In this document: one piece after another, positions 8,249 to 18,200 of the stretch
Layout of the letters: each line of letters opens with the position of its first letter
Position numbering within the stretch: position 1 is the first letter of the stretch
Origin: Bacteroidetes bacterium UBA2664
GTDB lineage: Bacteria > Bacteroidota > Rhodothermia > Balneolales > Balneolaceae
Direction: 5' to 3'
Assembly (NCBI GenBank): GCA_002359315.1
Contig: DEMS01000002.1
Coordinates: 1-32,560 of the forward strand
DNA: 32,560 nucleotides
Program-made: the position numbers and the translations under genes
Notes under the pieces: generated by a model
The model's input: the letters and a program-made list of their open reading frames with translations, nothing else
Databases searched by the model: none
What the model was told of the DNA's origin: nothing

Positions 8249-9733
8249 TTAAAAACCACTGCTGTAAGCGTTGCCTCGCAGGCTATTTATATTTATAAGT
8301 GGAAGGTTTGATGAGAAATTTCCATTGAAATATTCTATCAATAGATTAGCCAAAAGACCCTGGCCTTTTGAATTCAGATTATACCCGTCTGCAGAAATGA
8401 TACCCCGGTAGTCAAAATTCAGGGTGTAAGTTACACCATTAAAACTTTCGGAACCTTCATATACCTTTTCGATAAGCTGCTCAAAATCAATAATGTGAAT
8501 TTGTGGATCAGAACTCGCCAGATCACGGATAATATTGTTAAAATGGTTTCGTCTTTCTGTAATAATTTCCATCTCACCTTTCGTTATCACATACCTGTCC
8601 GGAACGGGTATTTCCGTTCCCAGCTTTGCATCGGTTGCTATCGACTCCCTATGCCTCATTTGTGCATTATATAAAAAATAATCCTCATCCGTCATTTGTC
8701 GATATTTTGGAATCACTACCCCATCGGATGTTTGAGCGTCCGGCAAATACTCATCAACAATAACTTTACTCCTGAATTTTTCACCGCCATCCACATCAAA
8801 TACAATCAAAGGCCGTCTTTCGTTAGAATTTTCAACATTTCTGTTGTACTGTTGAATATGGAGATTTAACCCATCATAAATATTAGCCAGATTCAATTGT
8901 CTGATTTTACTAAATTCGGACGGGGAAAAATACCAGGGTAATTGAGTAAAATAAGGAAGCTTAAGTGGATCGGGGATGGTAAAAAGAAATAAATCAGCCT
9001 CAGATTCGGATAAAATTCTGTTCGCTGCACTATTGAGCGATTCTTCAAAAACAGTAACCGGTGTCAAATCGTATTGAAGCACATTAGAAGGATCAGGATT
9101 CTCATCTCCACTGGCGCCGTCAACAGCATAGTTGAAAATATCTGAAATACCCGCTTCAAGGATAAAAAGAGTGGGGTTTTGAGATAAAGCCACATCCAGT
9201 AAACTTTGGCCGGCCGGCCACGCTGTCAGTCGGTCGAAATAGATATTACCGCTCAGTTCCTTATCATCTAATTGGCTAATTTTAAGCCCAGGCAAGCTAT
9301 AGTTACTTACATTGTCAACTTTTCCTGTAAATAACCTTAACTCTTCGCCCGATGTTGGCATCCGTACAGGCCACTCTTCAGTCGGTGTTGAATATAGCAA
9401 CTTATATCTTCCTGGATTATTTGGAAACTCCTCCAATGCATCGATATTAAAACCATTTTCACTATGAACAGACAGGTCCGAGTAAATATCTGTATCTAAT
9501 TCCTCTTCTATTAACCGACCAATATGAGCCGCATACGCATTATTTTGGCCTTCGTTGTAAAGTGCCCCATCCATAAATCCGGAAGAAACCGATCCACCTA
9601 AAATTGTAAATTTGTCAAAATTTGCACTTCCAAGTTCTAATGAAGGCTTTTCCGGAGCCGTTGGAAATTCATAACTGCATCCAAACAAAATCAGAGGCAG
9701 CATATAAACAAAAAATTTCATCTGTTTCTTCAT
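8249..9733 (-). CDS. SGNH/GDSL-like lipoprotein with degenerate active site
   Basis: A 494-residue lipoprotein (lipobox Cys19 in LILFGC) resembling the long SGNH/GDSL-hydrolase proteins found near outer-membrane transporters in Bacteroidota. Block I is present as FTILGGSVSSGFMDG, with Ser48 in the nucleophile position. Block II appears as NYSLPGLK with Gly149. Block III, normally GxND, reads GISD (195-198), so the oxyanion Asn is missing. Block V, normally DxxH, reads DGYN (449-452), so the catalytic His is replaced by Asn. The N-terminal features typical of the family (DGALYNEGQNNAYAAHIG) remain. A non-catalytic ligand-binding role is therefore plausible, though the loss could instead reflect a shifted active site. 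It is the last gene of a lipoprotein - TonB receptor - SGNH operon, 9 bp after the receptor gene, where a SusD gene would sit in a SusCD operon. Confidence 0.8.
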   Translation of the reverse strand: MKKQMKFFVYMLPLILFGCSYEFPTAPEKPSLELGSANFDKFTILGGSVSSGFMDGALYNEGQNNAYAAHIGRLIEEELDTDIYSDLSVHSENGFNIDALEEFPNNPGRYKLLYSTPTEEWPVRMPTSGEELRLFTGKVDNVSNYSLPGLKISQLDDKELSGNIYFDRLTAWPAGQSLLDVALSQNPTLFILEAGISDIFNYAVDGASGDENPDPSNVLQYDLTPVTVFEESLNSAANRILSESEADLFLFTIPDPLKLPYFTQLPWYFSPSEFSKIRQLNLANIYDGLNLHIQQYNRNVENSNERRPLIVFDVDGGEKFRSKVIVDEYLPDAQTSDGVVIPKYRQMTDEDYFLYNAQMRHRESIATDAKLGTEIPVPDRYVITKGEMEIITERRNHFNNIIRDLASSDPQIHIIDFEQLIEKVYEGSESFNGVTYTLNFDYRGIISADGYNLNSKGQGLLANLLIEYFNGNFSSNLPLININSLRGNAYSSGF

Positions 9734-9742
9734 AGTATTTAC

Positions 9743-12634
9743 TTAAAAGCTTCTCGGATTAAAAGAGAATGTGGCAAACAGAATACTTCCTATAGACGGC
9801 CCACCATAAATATTATAATACTCTCCAACTCCAAAATTGGTAATACCAATTTTCAGTGAGCTCTTCAGTGAAGGAAAACGTGCATTTACCTGAAAGTCGA
9901 AGTGTCCGTAACTATCAATGGGTCCGTCTATGAATGAACTTTCCCAGAAGAATTTCGTTCGATATCTGTACACCATTTTAAAACCAACATTCGGTGTAAT
10001 GGTTCGGTGGCCCCATTCAAAATTCATTTTAAAAGGTGGCGTATTAAATCCCGGAGTTATCGGATCATCCGAACTTTGGATCAGATTGGCGTACGAACCG
10101 TTTAAACTTGCCATAAAACCACCTGAGGAGTAATCGATATTAAAGGATGCTCCCTGTACAATCAATTGATCAGCAGCATTGCTATAAATATAATACCTGT
10201 CACTTTCCAAAGTGTTATTGATTTGTCCAGCCGCCACAAAAAGGTCTTGTGATGGACTGGTTCTTGGTTTAACAACCCTTGTAACACCAATAAAATCATG
10301 ATAAAAACTTACGTAGTAGCTTAGATCAATATAAAATTGTGGTGTAAACAGATGTCTGTAGCCTGTTTCTAATGTATTCACAACTTCCGGCCGAATTCCC
10401 TTCAGTTGATTCTGTCCAACAATTCCCGATTCCAGAATAGAGAGATTCTTCCATATTGCCTGGGTTCTGTTATAAGATACTGCGCTGTCTATGGTTTGAT
10501 TGAGATCGTTATTAACGGCTTCGTTAAATGAATCTACTGCGTCAAGATTTATTGCATTTTCCTGCAGATTAAACTGACCCACATTTTCGGGCAATCCTCC
10601 AATCAAACGTGCATTCCCCAGATCGTTGTTTATAAATTGTTCTCTGACTCCCGGGTAACGAAATCCATGCTGAAAGGAGAACGTAAAATAGTGAGTATCT
10701 TTCAAATTATAATTCAGAGATATCTGTGGACTGATTCGCGGTTTAAAATTTTCATTTTTATCAAACCGAATTGCAGAACTTATGCGTAACTGTTCATTGA
10801 AAATCCGGTTTTCAGCGGATATATATCCACCGAATTCATAGTTGGTTATGTTATTTGAAGTTGTGTCGGGAAATATTGTGCCAAATGATTCAAGATCATA
10901 AAATCTGAAATTCCCTCCTGCTTGCATGGATGTTTCAGGCACCAGGTCCGGTAATTCATAGGTTGATTCTATATGATATAGGCTCGAGTTATCCTGAAAA
11001 GCAACACCGTCTTCGTTTACAGTACCTTTGAGTTGATCAACTTTTTCCTCAAATTCAGGTGTTCCTGGCTCAAATCGGGAATGTGCACTTCTGTCTGCTA
11101 ATAAAGTGACTCCGCTATCTGCAAATCTTCTTGCTCTTTCCAGGTCCCCTTTTCGAACGCCATAAACAGGAAGTCCTTCTTGAAATGCAATTCGGAAATC
11201 TCGGTACCAGTCCTCATCCGGTTTGGCTTCCTGTAACAGCCTGTGAGCCAAATAGGATACATCGAATGAATCTCCTGAGTTTTGCCAGGTTGAGTAAGCT
11301 CTTACATTAAGCTTATCCAGCTCAAACTGGGCAATAGCCTGGTACATTTCGAAACCGTCCAGACGAATTCTGCTGTCTCCTGTATAGAGTGAATGGGTAT
11401 AGCCGTATTTCCCATCCAGTTTAATTTTGTAGGAGTCATTGAATTTGTATTGAAGAGATCCCGCAAATTTAGTGGTCGAAACATCGTAATCCACGAGACT
11501 GGCCTCTTCGTATCCTGTACGGGTGAGCGGCCCAATATCGGTCTCGGGGAGAACAAATGCTCCCGGCTGTACCTCAATTAATTCGCCATCGGTGTACACC
11601 TCCTCATAAGCAAAGTTTTCATCCCCATAAATATTTACACCGTTATATCCTGGCTGATCTATTCGTTGTTCATGGACTCCACCGTTTCCAATATTATCAT
11701 AATTATTTGCCTTCCAGTCTGTGCCACTTGTGATACTGCCGGTTACTTTAAAAGCAAATTTATCAGAAAATGCTTTTGCATAGCGTGCTTGAACATCATA
11801 CATCGAATTTCCTTCAACAGCATAATAAGTCTTACCGCCAACATCTAAACTATTCACGCCGCTCTTGATTTCCGTTGAAAATCCTTGAGTATCAAACGGA
11901 TCGCGGCTTGTCATAAGCATAACTCCATTCAGTGCACTTGACCCATATTTCGTTGATGATGGTCCAGGCATTATTTCCACAGATGAGACATCCAGATCAA
12001 TAAGACCCATTAAGTTCCCTACCGGAAAATTTAAGCCGGGTGCACGATTGTCTGTACCATCCGTGAGCTGAAGAAACCGTTTGTTGGCACTGGAATTAAA
12101 CCCCCGTGTATTTACAGACTGCATCGTCATACTCTGAGTGGCCACATCCACCTCACCCATGGTGGAAACCAAGTCAAAAACATCAAACGAAGCTAACTGC
12201 TGAACATCTACTGTACTGATTTTATAGGTTGTACGAGTTTCTGTCAACTCTTCTTTTGATACCATATCTGCGACAACAACGACATCCCCGGCAGATATAC
12301 TTGTCGGACTCAATTTCACATCCATGTCTTGCCCTTCCTCTGCATTATTAATGATAATGTCCTGAGTAGCAAATGAAATATGGCTGAAACGAAGCCTGAA
12401 AGGATAAGTATAATTAAAAGTGAAGCGGAACGAACCGTCTCGGTTCGTTGAAATACCGATATTTCTTTCATCTAAGTGTGGGTTCTCGACAGGCAACACC
12501 TGGATCGATACATCAGCGATCTCTCTTCCATTTAAATTATTATAGACAGTTCCGGATATTTGAACAGAAGTATTTTGAGCAAATGCAAGAGTAATATTAA
12601 AAACAAAAAACAGAAGAAAAATATATCTTTTCAC
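9743..12634 (-). CDS. TonB-dependent receptor, non-SusC type
   Basis: A 963-residue outer-membrane receptor with a signal peptide ending at LAFAQ (residues 16-20). A carboxypeptidase-regulatory-like domain covers roughly residues 24-112, and a DVVVVADMVSKEEL segment leads into the plug (about 140-250). The plug contains NTRGFNSSANKRFLQLTDG and the EIMPGPSSTKYGSSALNGV signature. The long barrel ends in FNPRSF with the terminal aromatic. It lacks the 'GANGVVLITTKRG'-type SusC hallmark, having NGVMLMTSRDPF instead. The start codon is GTG (12632-12634), overlapping the upstream lipoprotein stop as GTGA, so translation is likely coupled. It is followed 9 bp later by the SGNH-like lipoprotein. Substrate is unknown; no siderophore or vitamin genes are nearby. 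Confidence 0.9.
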   Translation of the reverse strand: MKRYIFLLFFVFNITLAFAQNTSVQISGTVYNNLNGREIADVSIQVLPVENPHLDERNIGISTNRDGSFRFTFNYTYPFRLRFSHISFATQDIIINNAEEGQDMDVKLSPTSISAGDVVVVADMVSKEELTETRTTYKISTVDVQQLASFDVFDLVSTMGEVDVATQSMTMQSVNTRGFNSSANKRFLQLTDGTDNRAPGLNFPVGNLMGLIDLDVSSVEIMPGPSSTKYGSSALNGVMLMTSRDPFDTQGFSTEIKSGVNSLDVGGKTYYAVEGNSMYDVQARYAKAFSDKFAFKVTGSITSGTDWKANNYDNIGNGGVHEQRIDQPGYNGVNIYGDENFAYEEVYTDGELIEVQPGAFVLPETDIGPLTRTGYEEASLVDYDVSTTKFAGSLQYKFNDSYKIKLDGKYGYTHSLYTGDSRIRLDGFEMYQAIAQFELDKLNVRAYSTWQNSGDSFDVSYLAHRLLQEAKPDEDWYRDFRIAFQEGLPVYGVRKGDLERARRFADSGVTLLADRSAHSRFEPGTPEFEEKVDQLKGTVNEDGVAFQDNSSLYHIESTYELPDLVPETSMQAGGNFRFYDLESFGTIFPDTTSNNITNYEFGGYISAENRIFNEQLRISSAIRFDKNENFKPRISPQISLNYNLKDTHYFTFSFQHGFRYPGVREQFINNDLGNARLIGGLPENVGQFNLQENAINLDAVDSFNEAVNNDLNQTIDSAVSYNRTQAIWKNLSILESGIVGQNQLKGIRPEVVNTLETGYRHLFTPQFYIDLSYYVSFYHDFIGVTRVVKPRTSPSQDLFVAAGQINNTLESDRYYIYSNAADQLIVQGASFNIDYSSGGFMASLNGSYANLIQSSDDPITPGFNTPPFKMNFEWGHRTITPNVGFKMVYRYRTKFFWESSFIDGPIDSYGHFDFQVNARFPSLKSSLKIGITNFGVGEYYNIYGGPSIGSILFATFSFNPRSF

Positions 12635-13125
12635 AATTGTATAGCCCGTATTTGAACCGGATAATCTGGAGATGTTTTTATTTGAACTTTAGAGGAGTCT
12701 GAACGCATAAATTGAAGTTTACCAACAGCATAGACTAAATCCGGATTTAAAATGGTATAGGTATGATCATGTTCCACTTTCAAATGCTCCTTTTTATTAA
12801 TGTTGTGTAAGTATGAAGTAAGCAAGTATCCAATATTCAAAGAGGGGAACGGTTCAGTAAAATCTGTATTTCTTGCTTCTGCTCCTTTAGTTATCCTTGA
12901 TGCCGGCAGTGTAAGCAACTGTTCATTCACCTCTTCAAATGCTTTCACATGATTAAAGCGAATCCCATCGATTTCAATCCAGTCGCCCTCTTCAAGAGTT
13001 CTAACATTTAAAAAATCTATTTCTACTGCTTCATAACTTTGGTCGGGTTGAACACATCCAGATATAAGAACTAAACTGCTTAATGCGACATATCCGATAA
13101 AATACCTGATTGATATTGTTAACAT
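12631..13125 (-). CDS. Small lipoprotein of unknown function, first gene of TonB-receptor operon
   Basis: A 164-residue protein I do not recognise. It has a hydrophobic N terminus and a lipobox with Cys24 (LVLISGC), so it is probably a membrane-anchored periplasmic or surface lipoprotein. The mature part is mixed alpha/beta in character with two short motifs, EEGDWIEIDGIRFNHVKAFEEV and a His-rich KKEHLKVEHDHTY around residues 110-123. The His/Glu cluster could bind a metal, but that is speculation. Its stop codon overlaps the GTG start of the TonB receptor by 3 bases, so the two products are probably made in fixed ratio. Upstream lie an 18-bp perfect palindrome (13227-13244) and a second dyad (13170-13194), the likely control region of this three-gene operon. 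Confidence 0.75.
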   Translation of the reverse strand: MLTISIRYFIGYVALSSLVLISGCVQPDQSYEAVEIDFLNVRTLEEGDWIEIDGIRFNHVKAFEEVNEQLLTLPASRITKGAEARNTDFTEPFPSLNIGYLLTSYLHNINKKEHLKVEHDHTYTILNPDLVYAVGKLQFMRSDSSKVQIKTSPDYPVQIRAIQL

Positions 13126-13169
13126 TTAAATAACGAGAACTATTGGGAATTTAAATTAATGTTTCGTTT

Positions 13170-13194
13170 TGATAGCAATTTATAAATACTATCA
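13170..13194. promoter_or_regulatory. Dyad upstream of the lipoprotein/TonB-receptor operon
   Basis: TGATAG (13170-13175) and CTATCA (13189-13194) are perfect inverted repeats around a 13-bp AT-only-like core (CAATTTATAAATA). It lies 45 bp upstream of the lipoprotein ATG, near where a promoter core would be. Possible operator. Confidence 0.3.
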
Positions 13195-13226
13195 GATTTA
13201 ATGTGATAACTAAAGTTACTATAGTA

Positions 13227-13244
13227 TAACAATCTAGATTGTTA
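13227..13244. promoter_or_regulatory. 18-bp perfect palindrome, candidate operator
   Basis: TAACAATCTAGATTGTTA is perfectly self-complementary over 18 bp with no gap, 102 bp upstream of the lipoprotein start. It is directly adjacent to a 10-bp palindrome TACTATAGTA (13217-13226). No T-run accompanies it and there is no loop, so it is a DNA site for a dimeric protein rather than a terminator. The cognate regulator is not encoded nearby. Confidence 0.5.
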
Positions 13245-13338
13245 AAATTTGTCATCTAAAACTTTAATTATGATCTAAAATTAGAGTCAAATTAAATCGC
13301 ACCGAAGAGATACCTACCTTAATCGTGAAGGTAAATAA

Positions 13339-13370
13339 AAAAGCCCTGCACCGGTTGATGCAGAGCTTTT
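13339..13370 (-). terminator. Intrinsic terminator of the first SusC-SusD operon
   Basis: AAAAGCCCTGCA (13339-13350) pairs with TGCAGAGCTTTT (13359-13370) with one mismatch around an 8-nt loop. On the minus strand it is followed by a T-rich tail, about 30 bp past the SusD stop. Confidence 0.85.
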
Positions 13371-13401
13371 AATCTCTTACAACTTATAAGAAATTTTTCC
13401 T

Positions 13402-15201
13402 TTAGTTATTGCGAACGTCTTTGCCAAGTGATCGCGGATTAGGCGATTCATTTGCTTCAACAGGCAATAAGTAAGTGCGGTTCTGCTCTGTTTTAGAATT
13501 AGCTGTAGCTTTATCGGCTGCCACAGAGTTTCCAAACACAGTTGTTGCCAGGTTTTTCCAGCTGTTTGCGCCGGAAGCCGATCCCGGCTGTCCTGCAAAG
13601 CTTGGTCCACCAAATGTGTAGTTTTCCAGGCCGAGAATTTCCAATTCACTTCCGGGAACCGGAAACATCGTTGGAGTTCCTGTTTGCAATAGGTCATGTC
13701 TTCTCATGAAGAACCACTGAATTCCAATTCCACCCAGCATATCTAACTCAACAGCGTATTCTCTATTAAGAGCCCACTGAAATTCGGCAACACTAGCGGA
13801 TCCGTCTATTGAATGACCGCCTGAAAGACTATTCTGTCCAATAACCCCAAACCCTACAGCCGGTAACTGATAACCATCTAAGTCGGTCAGTCCCGTGCCG
13901 GCAGGTGAATCGTTAAGTGTTTGTGCAGCTGCTGCTGCATTTCCTGACATCAGCTGAGCTTCCGCACGTAAATAATCCACTTCCGTATGGGTCATGAATA
14001 TGATTTTGTATTCAGAACCCCACCAGTCATTACCGGCAAACATTCGGGCACTAAAATAGTTAGTGTAGAGGTTTGCATTTCGAGTCGGGTTCAAGAATCC
14101 GGAATTGGTAGTGTACTTGAAGTAATCAATCCGGGGATCATTTGTCTCAGCCGCACGAAATGATGCTGAACCAGCTGATGCAAATTCAGCCGGATAAATG
14201 ACCGGATAGGTTGGATCCAATACATGTGCAATTTTTATATCTGTTGGATTGTATCCAGCACCTGTATTGAATGAACCCGCAACAACAAAATTCATCCAAT
14301 CAGCAAAGTAGTTTGCATACTCACCGGATGAACCGATGTTACTTGCACTAAATGTATTGAGTCCGGATAAAGAATTCGGTCCACCTAATCCTGCATTGGC
14401 GTATGTAAGAATTCTATTCCAGTCCAATCCTGCTGCTTCAGACGCAGTACGTGCTTCCCCTGCTGCTACTCTGGCTGCAATAGAATTCACTACATCTATA
14501 AACTCTTCACGAGTCCAGGAGTCAGCCGGGTTTGGCATCGCATTGAAGTTAAATGTTGTAGATGCAGATGCAAGACTAATAGCATTATCTAAATCTTGTA
14601 ATGCTCCGTCAATAAGAGTTGTGTAAGGAGCAAATTCTGCTTCATCATTTGCAGCATCGAAGTTTTCGTCCAGGAAATAGGCTTGATCATAAATCATTCC
14701 CAAATAGCCTCTGGAGAGACCCCGGAGAAAATATGCCTGTGCCAGGATATCATTTGTGACAACTTCACCTGCTGTATTTGTAATTTCAGTACCGTCATTA
14801 ACGATATTATCGATAAACAAATTTGAGGTTGCAATCGCAGAGTTAAATCCACCAAAATAGGTAGATATTGCCGTGCTTGCTGAGTATGCAGTTGTATTGT
14901 CTAACCTTAACCTTGGCTCTTCAGAAAAGTCCCAAAACCTTCTAAAAGCATTGGTACCTGTTGACTGATCCGCCATGTTATGGATATGAACTCCCCAGCT
15001 AGTTACTATTGCTGTGGTAGCATCATAAAATCCACCGGCCAGAAGTTTAGTCTGGTTGGCTGCATCACCTTCCACAGCCTCCTTGGTTGGATCATTTACG
15101 TTATCTACTGACAGATCCGCGCAACTCGCCAAAGCGAATAGCCCTGAAACCATCAGAACGAATAAATATTTAAAGTTTGTCTTATTCATAATGTTATACA
15201 T
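13402..15201 (-). CDS. RagB/SusD-family nutrient-binding lipoprotein
   Basis: A 599-residue SusD-type lipoprotein. The lipobox Cys27 (ALASC) is followed by AD and an acidic stretch. A 'SVDNVNDPT' opening is typical of SusD proteins (D-x-x-N-P-T). TPR-like helices follow, including AQAYFLRGLSRGYLGMIYDQAYF (about residues 152-174), the equivalent of the conserved 'A-x-A-x-F-L-R-A-x-x-Y' helix. Further on are TEVDYLRAEAQLMSGNAAAAAQ and a C-terminal QNRTYLLPVEANESPNPRS, the family's 'LPIPxxExxxNP' end. The call starts at 15201; the second ATG at 15189 gives a more compact signal peptide (MNKTNFKYLF) and is at least as likely, as neither has an obvious Shine-Dalgarno. It begins 9 bp after its SusC partner and ends at a clear terminator. 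Ligand unknown. Confidence 0.9.
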   Translation of the reverse strand: MYNIMNKTNFKYLFVLMVSGLFALASCADLSVDNVNDPTKEAVEGDAANQTKLLAGGFYDATTAIVTSWGVHIHNMADQSTGTNAFRRFWDFSEEPRLRLDNTTAYSASTAISTYFGGFNSAIATSNLFIDNIVNDGTEITNTAGEVVTNDILAQAYFLRGLSRGYLGMIYDQAYFLDENFDAANDEAEFAPYTTLIDGALQDLDNAISLASASTTFNFNAMPNPADSWTREEFIDVVNSIAARVAAGEARTASEAAGLDWNRILTYANAGLGGPNSLSGLNTFSASNIGSSGEYANYFADWMNFVVAGSFNTGAGYNPTDIKIAHVLDPTYPVIYPAEFASAGSASFRAAETNDPRIDYFKYTTNSGFLNPTRNANLYTNYFSARMFAGNDWWGSEYKIIFMTHTEVDYLRAEAQLMSGNAAAAAQTLNDSPAGTGLTDLDGYQLPAVGFGVIGQNSLSGGHSIDGSASVAEFQWALNREYAVELDMLGGIGIQWFFMRRHDLLQTGTPTMFPVPGSELEILGLENYTFGGPSFAGQPGSASGANSWKNLATTVFGNSVAADKATANSKTEQNRTYLLPVEANESPNPRSLGKDVRNN

Positions 15202-15210
15202 TTAATTGTT

Positions 15211-18200
15211 TTAGAATCTTACTTGTAGAGAAGCACTGTATGTTCTGAAGTTTGGATAAGCAAACTCATCCAATCTGAAGTTGGTTGAGTTCGTTCTCAA
15301 AGCAACTTCCGGATCATATCCAGTGTATTCAGTAAATGTCAGTAAATTTCTACCTACAACTGATATCTTCACATCCTGCAGGTAATCACCCAAAGCACCA
15401 AGTGTATCGTTGGTCAAGGTGTAAGAAAGTGACACTTCTCTAAGTTTTACGAATGAAGCATCTTCAACGAAATGACTGATTGCTTCAGATCCGTTATACA
15501 AACCGTCGATCGCAAGTAAGTACTGCGGATGGAATCCATCACGAGTATATGTTTCGAGATCTCTATGTGTATTACGGTTGTACAGTAGCTGTCGGGTATA
15601 GTTGTATACCTCACCGCCATGTGCCCAATCCCAAACCATAAATACTCCAAAGTTCTTATAGTTGAAGTTACCGGATACTCCCAGCTGGAAGTCAGGTTGT
15701 GTAGATCCAATGTTTGTAACTTCAGGATCTCCATTTTCATCAACCAAATACATTGGCCGTTCAGAAGCAGTGCCTCGGTTTGCAGACAATACAACATGAC
15801 CCAGGCTGTTCACTGTAAAGTCGCTCGGACTGTGTCCGCCCGGAATATTTATAACAACCCCGTCTACTACGGTTAATTGATCAATGGAGGTGATGAATTT
15901 GTTACCATACATGGCACCGTAAGGAACACCGGCTTCAAATCTAAACAGATCAATGGCACCGCCTGCTGATCTTGTAAAGGGTGCAAGACCACCTAAATCT
16001 GTAACAGTTTGTTTTGTACTTGAGAATGAAAGGTTGAACCCGGCCTGCATATCACGTGTATTTACCAGGTTACCGGACAATCCTAATTCAAAGGTTTTGT
16101 TTTCAATCTCACCAACATTCTGCCACTGATCTGAGAAAGGTGACGTACCCGGCAGTGGTACCAGTAAGTAGTCATTTGTTACATTAGATACTGCATAGTT
16201 CGCAACAAAATTGAATTTTCTGAGGAATGCGACATCAATACCCAGTTCCAGTTCAGCAACGGTTGATGGTTTGATATCAGAGTTTCCAAGAACATTTGGC
16301 AGGAGTACCGTACTTCCGGCAGTATAGGTTTCATACTGCGCTTCAAATGGTGGCCTGTTACCGGATGTTCCGTAGGAAGCTCTTATTTTAAGCTCATCTA
16401 CATTGTTGATCTCAATATCTTCTGACAGACGATATGCAAGAGATCCGCGATAGTAAACGTTATACCTTTCATCTTCACCAAAAGAAGAAGAACCGTCATT
16501 TCTAACCATACCGCCCAGAATAATTTTATCCTGGTAGTCGAAAGTAGCGTCCAGAATCAGGTTCTCAACCTTTTCCCGCTCGATTGTACTTCCAATGCTA
16601 AAAGTAGATGCGTCCAAAGCACCAAAACTACGAATTCCGCTTACAGAGTACCGGTAACCGGAAAATCCATACGCTTCGTAATTTCTGTCTTCATATAGAT
16701 ACTTACCAATAAGATTGATGTTGAAATCATCTACCTGGAAATTACCGGCTGCCCAAATCTCAGATATAGCAGTTGTTTGTTCAATCGTTGTTCTGCCTTC
16801 ATATCCGTTGTTAAAAGCAGTACTTGGTGTAGGTGTCTGATACCCTACCGGGGTTGATACTGTATTTAACTGATACCGCTTGTCAATCGACTGACGTGCA
16901 TTCAACGAGAGCCAGTCCGTAACATTATAGGTCAAATTCACACCAGCGATATAACGCTCACGACTAATATCATCCTGGAAATTCTGAGCTACGTATAATG
17001 GGTTTTGCTCGTTACTTCCTAAACTGTATCCGGTTGGATCATTTGTAAATGATCCGTCAGCGTTTCTCTCAGTAAAATCAATTGCCGGAGGTGCTGACAA
17101 CGCTGAGTAGAAGAAGTTTGAGCCCTGTCCCTGCTCGTTAATATCAGGATACTCTGTGTTGATATATGATCCGCTGAATGCAAGTTTGAATTTCTCATCA
17201 TACAGATAATCAGCATTTAACCGGAAAGATTGCCGCTGATATTCTTTCAGGTTTTTAACAACTCCGCTTTGTGTCATATCCTCAAAAGAAGCGAAGTAAT
17301 TAAAACTTCCGGAAGAGTTCGCAATATTTACGTAGTTCGTATTGTATCCCTGTCCTGTATAAATAGCTTCAGTATTGTCATATAATACAGGGTAAGGATT
17401 ATCGAATACTGCGTCAGCATCAAATGTACCAAATCCCGGCCATGAATCAACATATCGGCCATCGCTGGTTAGTGTAGCATCATTTACCCAAGGGTGAGTG
17501 GTAGCTAATGGAAATTTCTTTGCAATTTCAGAAAATCCATATTCCGAACGGACGGTTACCGATGGCCTGTCGATACTTCTGCTGGCTCTTTTTGTAATAA
17601 TTTGAATTACACCGTTACCGGCCAGCGATCCATAAAGTGATGAACCTGCGGCACCTTTTACGATCTCAATGCTTTCAACATCCTGCATATTGATATCTGC
17701 AAGACTACCGTCTGTAATCACACCGTCAATAATAATCAATGGCTGCTGATCTCCGTTGATTGACGTTGAACCTCTCAATCGGATAGAAGCGGCCGCTGAT
17801 GGGTCACCGGAAGCTTTTACAATGGTTACGCCCGGCACTTTAGCCTGAAGCGCAGAACCAAGGTTTGTTGCGGGAACTTCTTCTAAGTTAGATCCACTCA
17901 GTTTGGCAACAGAGAAGCCAAGCTTTCTGGTTTGAGTTCCGGTTCCTACACCCGTGACGACAACCTCTTCAAGGCCAAGAATATCCTGTTCGAGGGCGAC
18001 GTTTTGAATGATTGGAGAATTTTCGACCTGTATCTGGGTAGTATATCTCGTGAATCCGATATAGGAAACAGAAAGAGTGTATGTTCCTGACGGTACGTTG
18101 GTGATTTCATATTCACCATCAATATTTGTAGGAGCGCCTCTTTGCAATTCCTCTAATACAACGTTCACACCGGGCAGTTCTTCACCGGTAATGGCGTCTG

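Noticed and set aside
13377..13697. 106-residue minus-strand frame overlapping the SusD 3' end
   Set aside because: Out of frame with the SusD gene, which has the full family C terminus to 13402.
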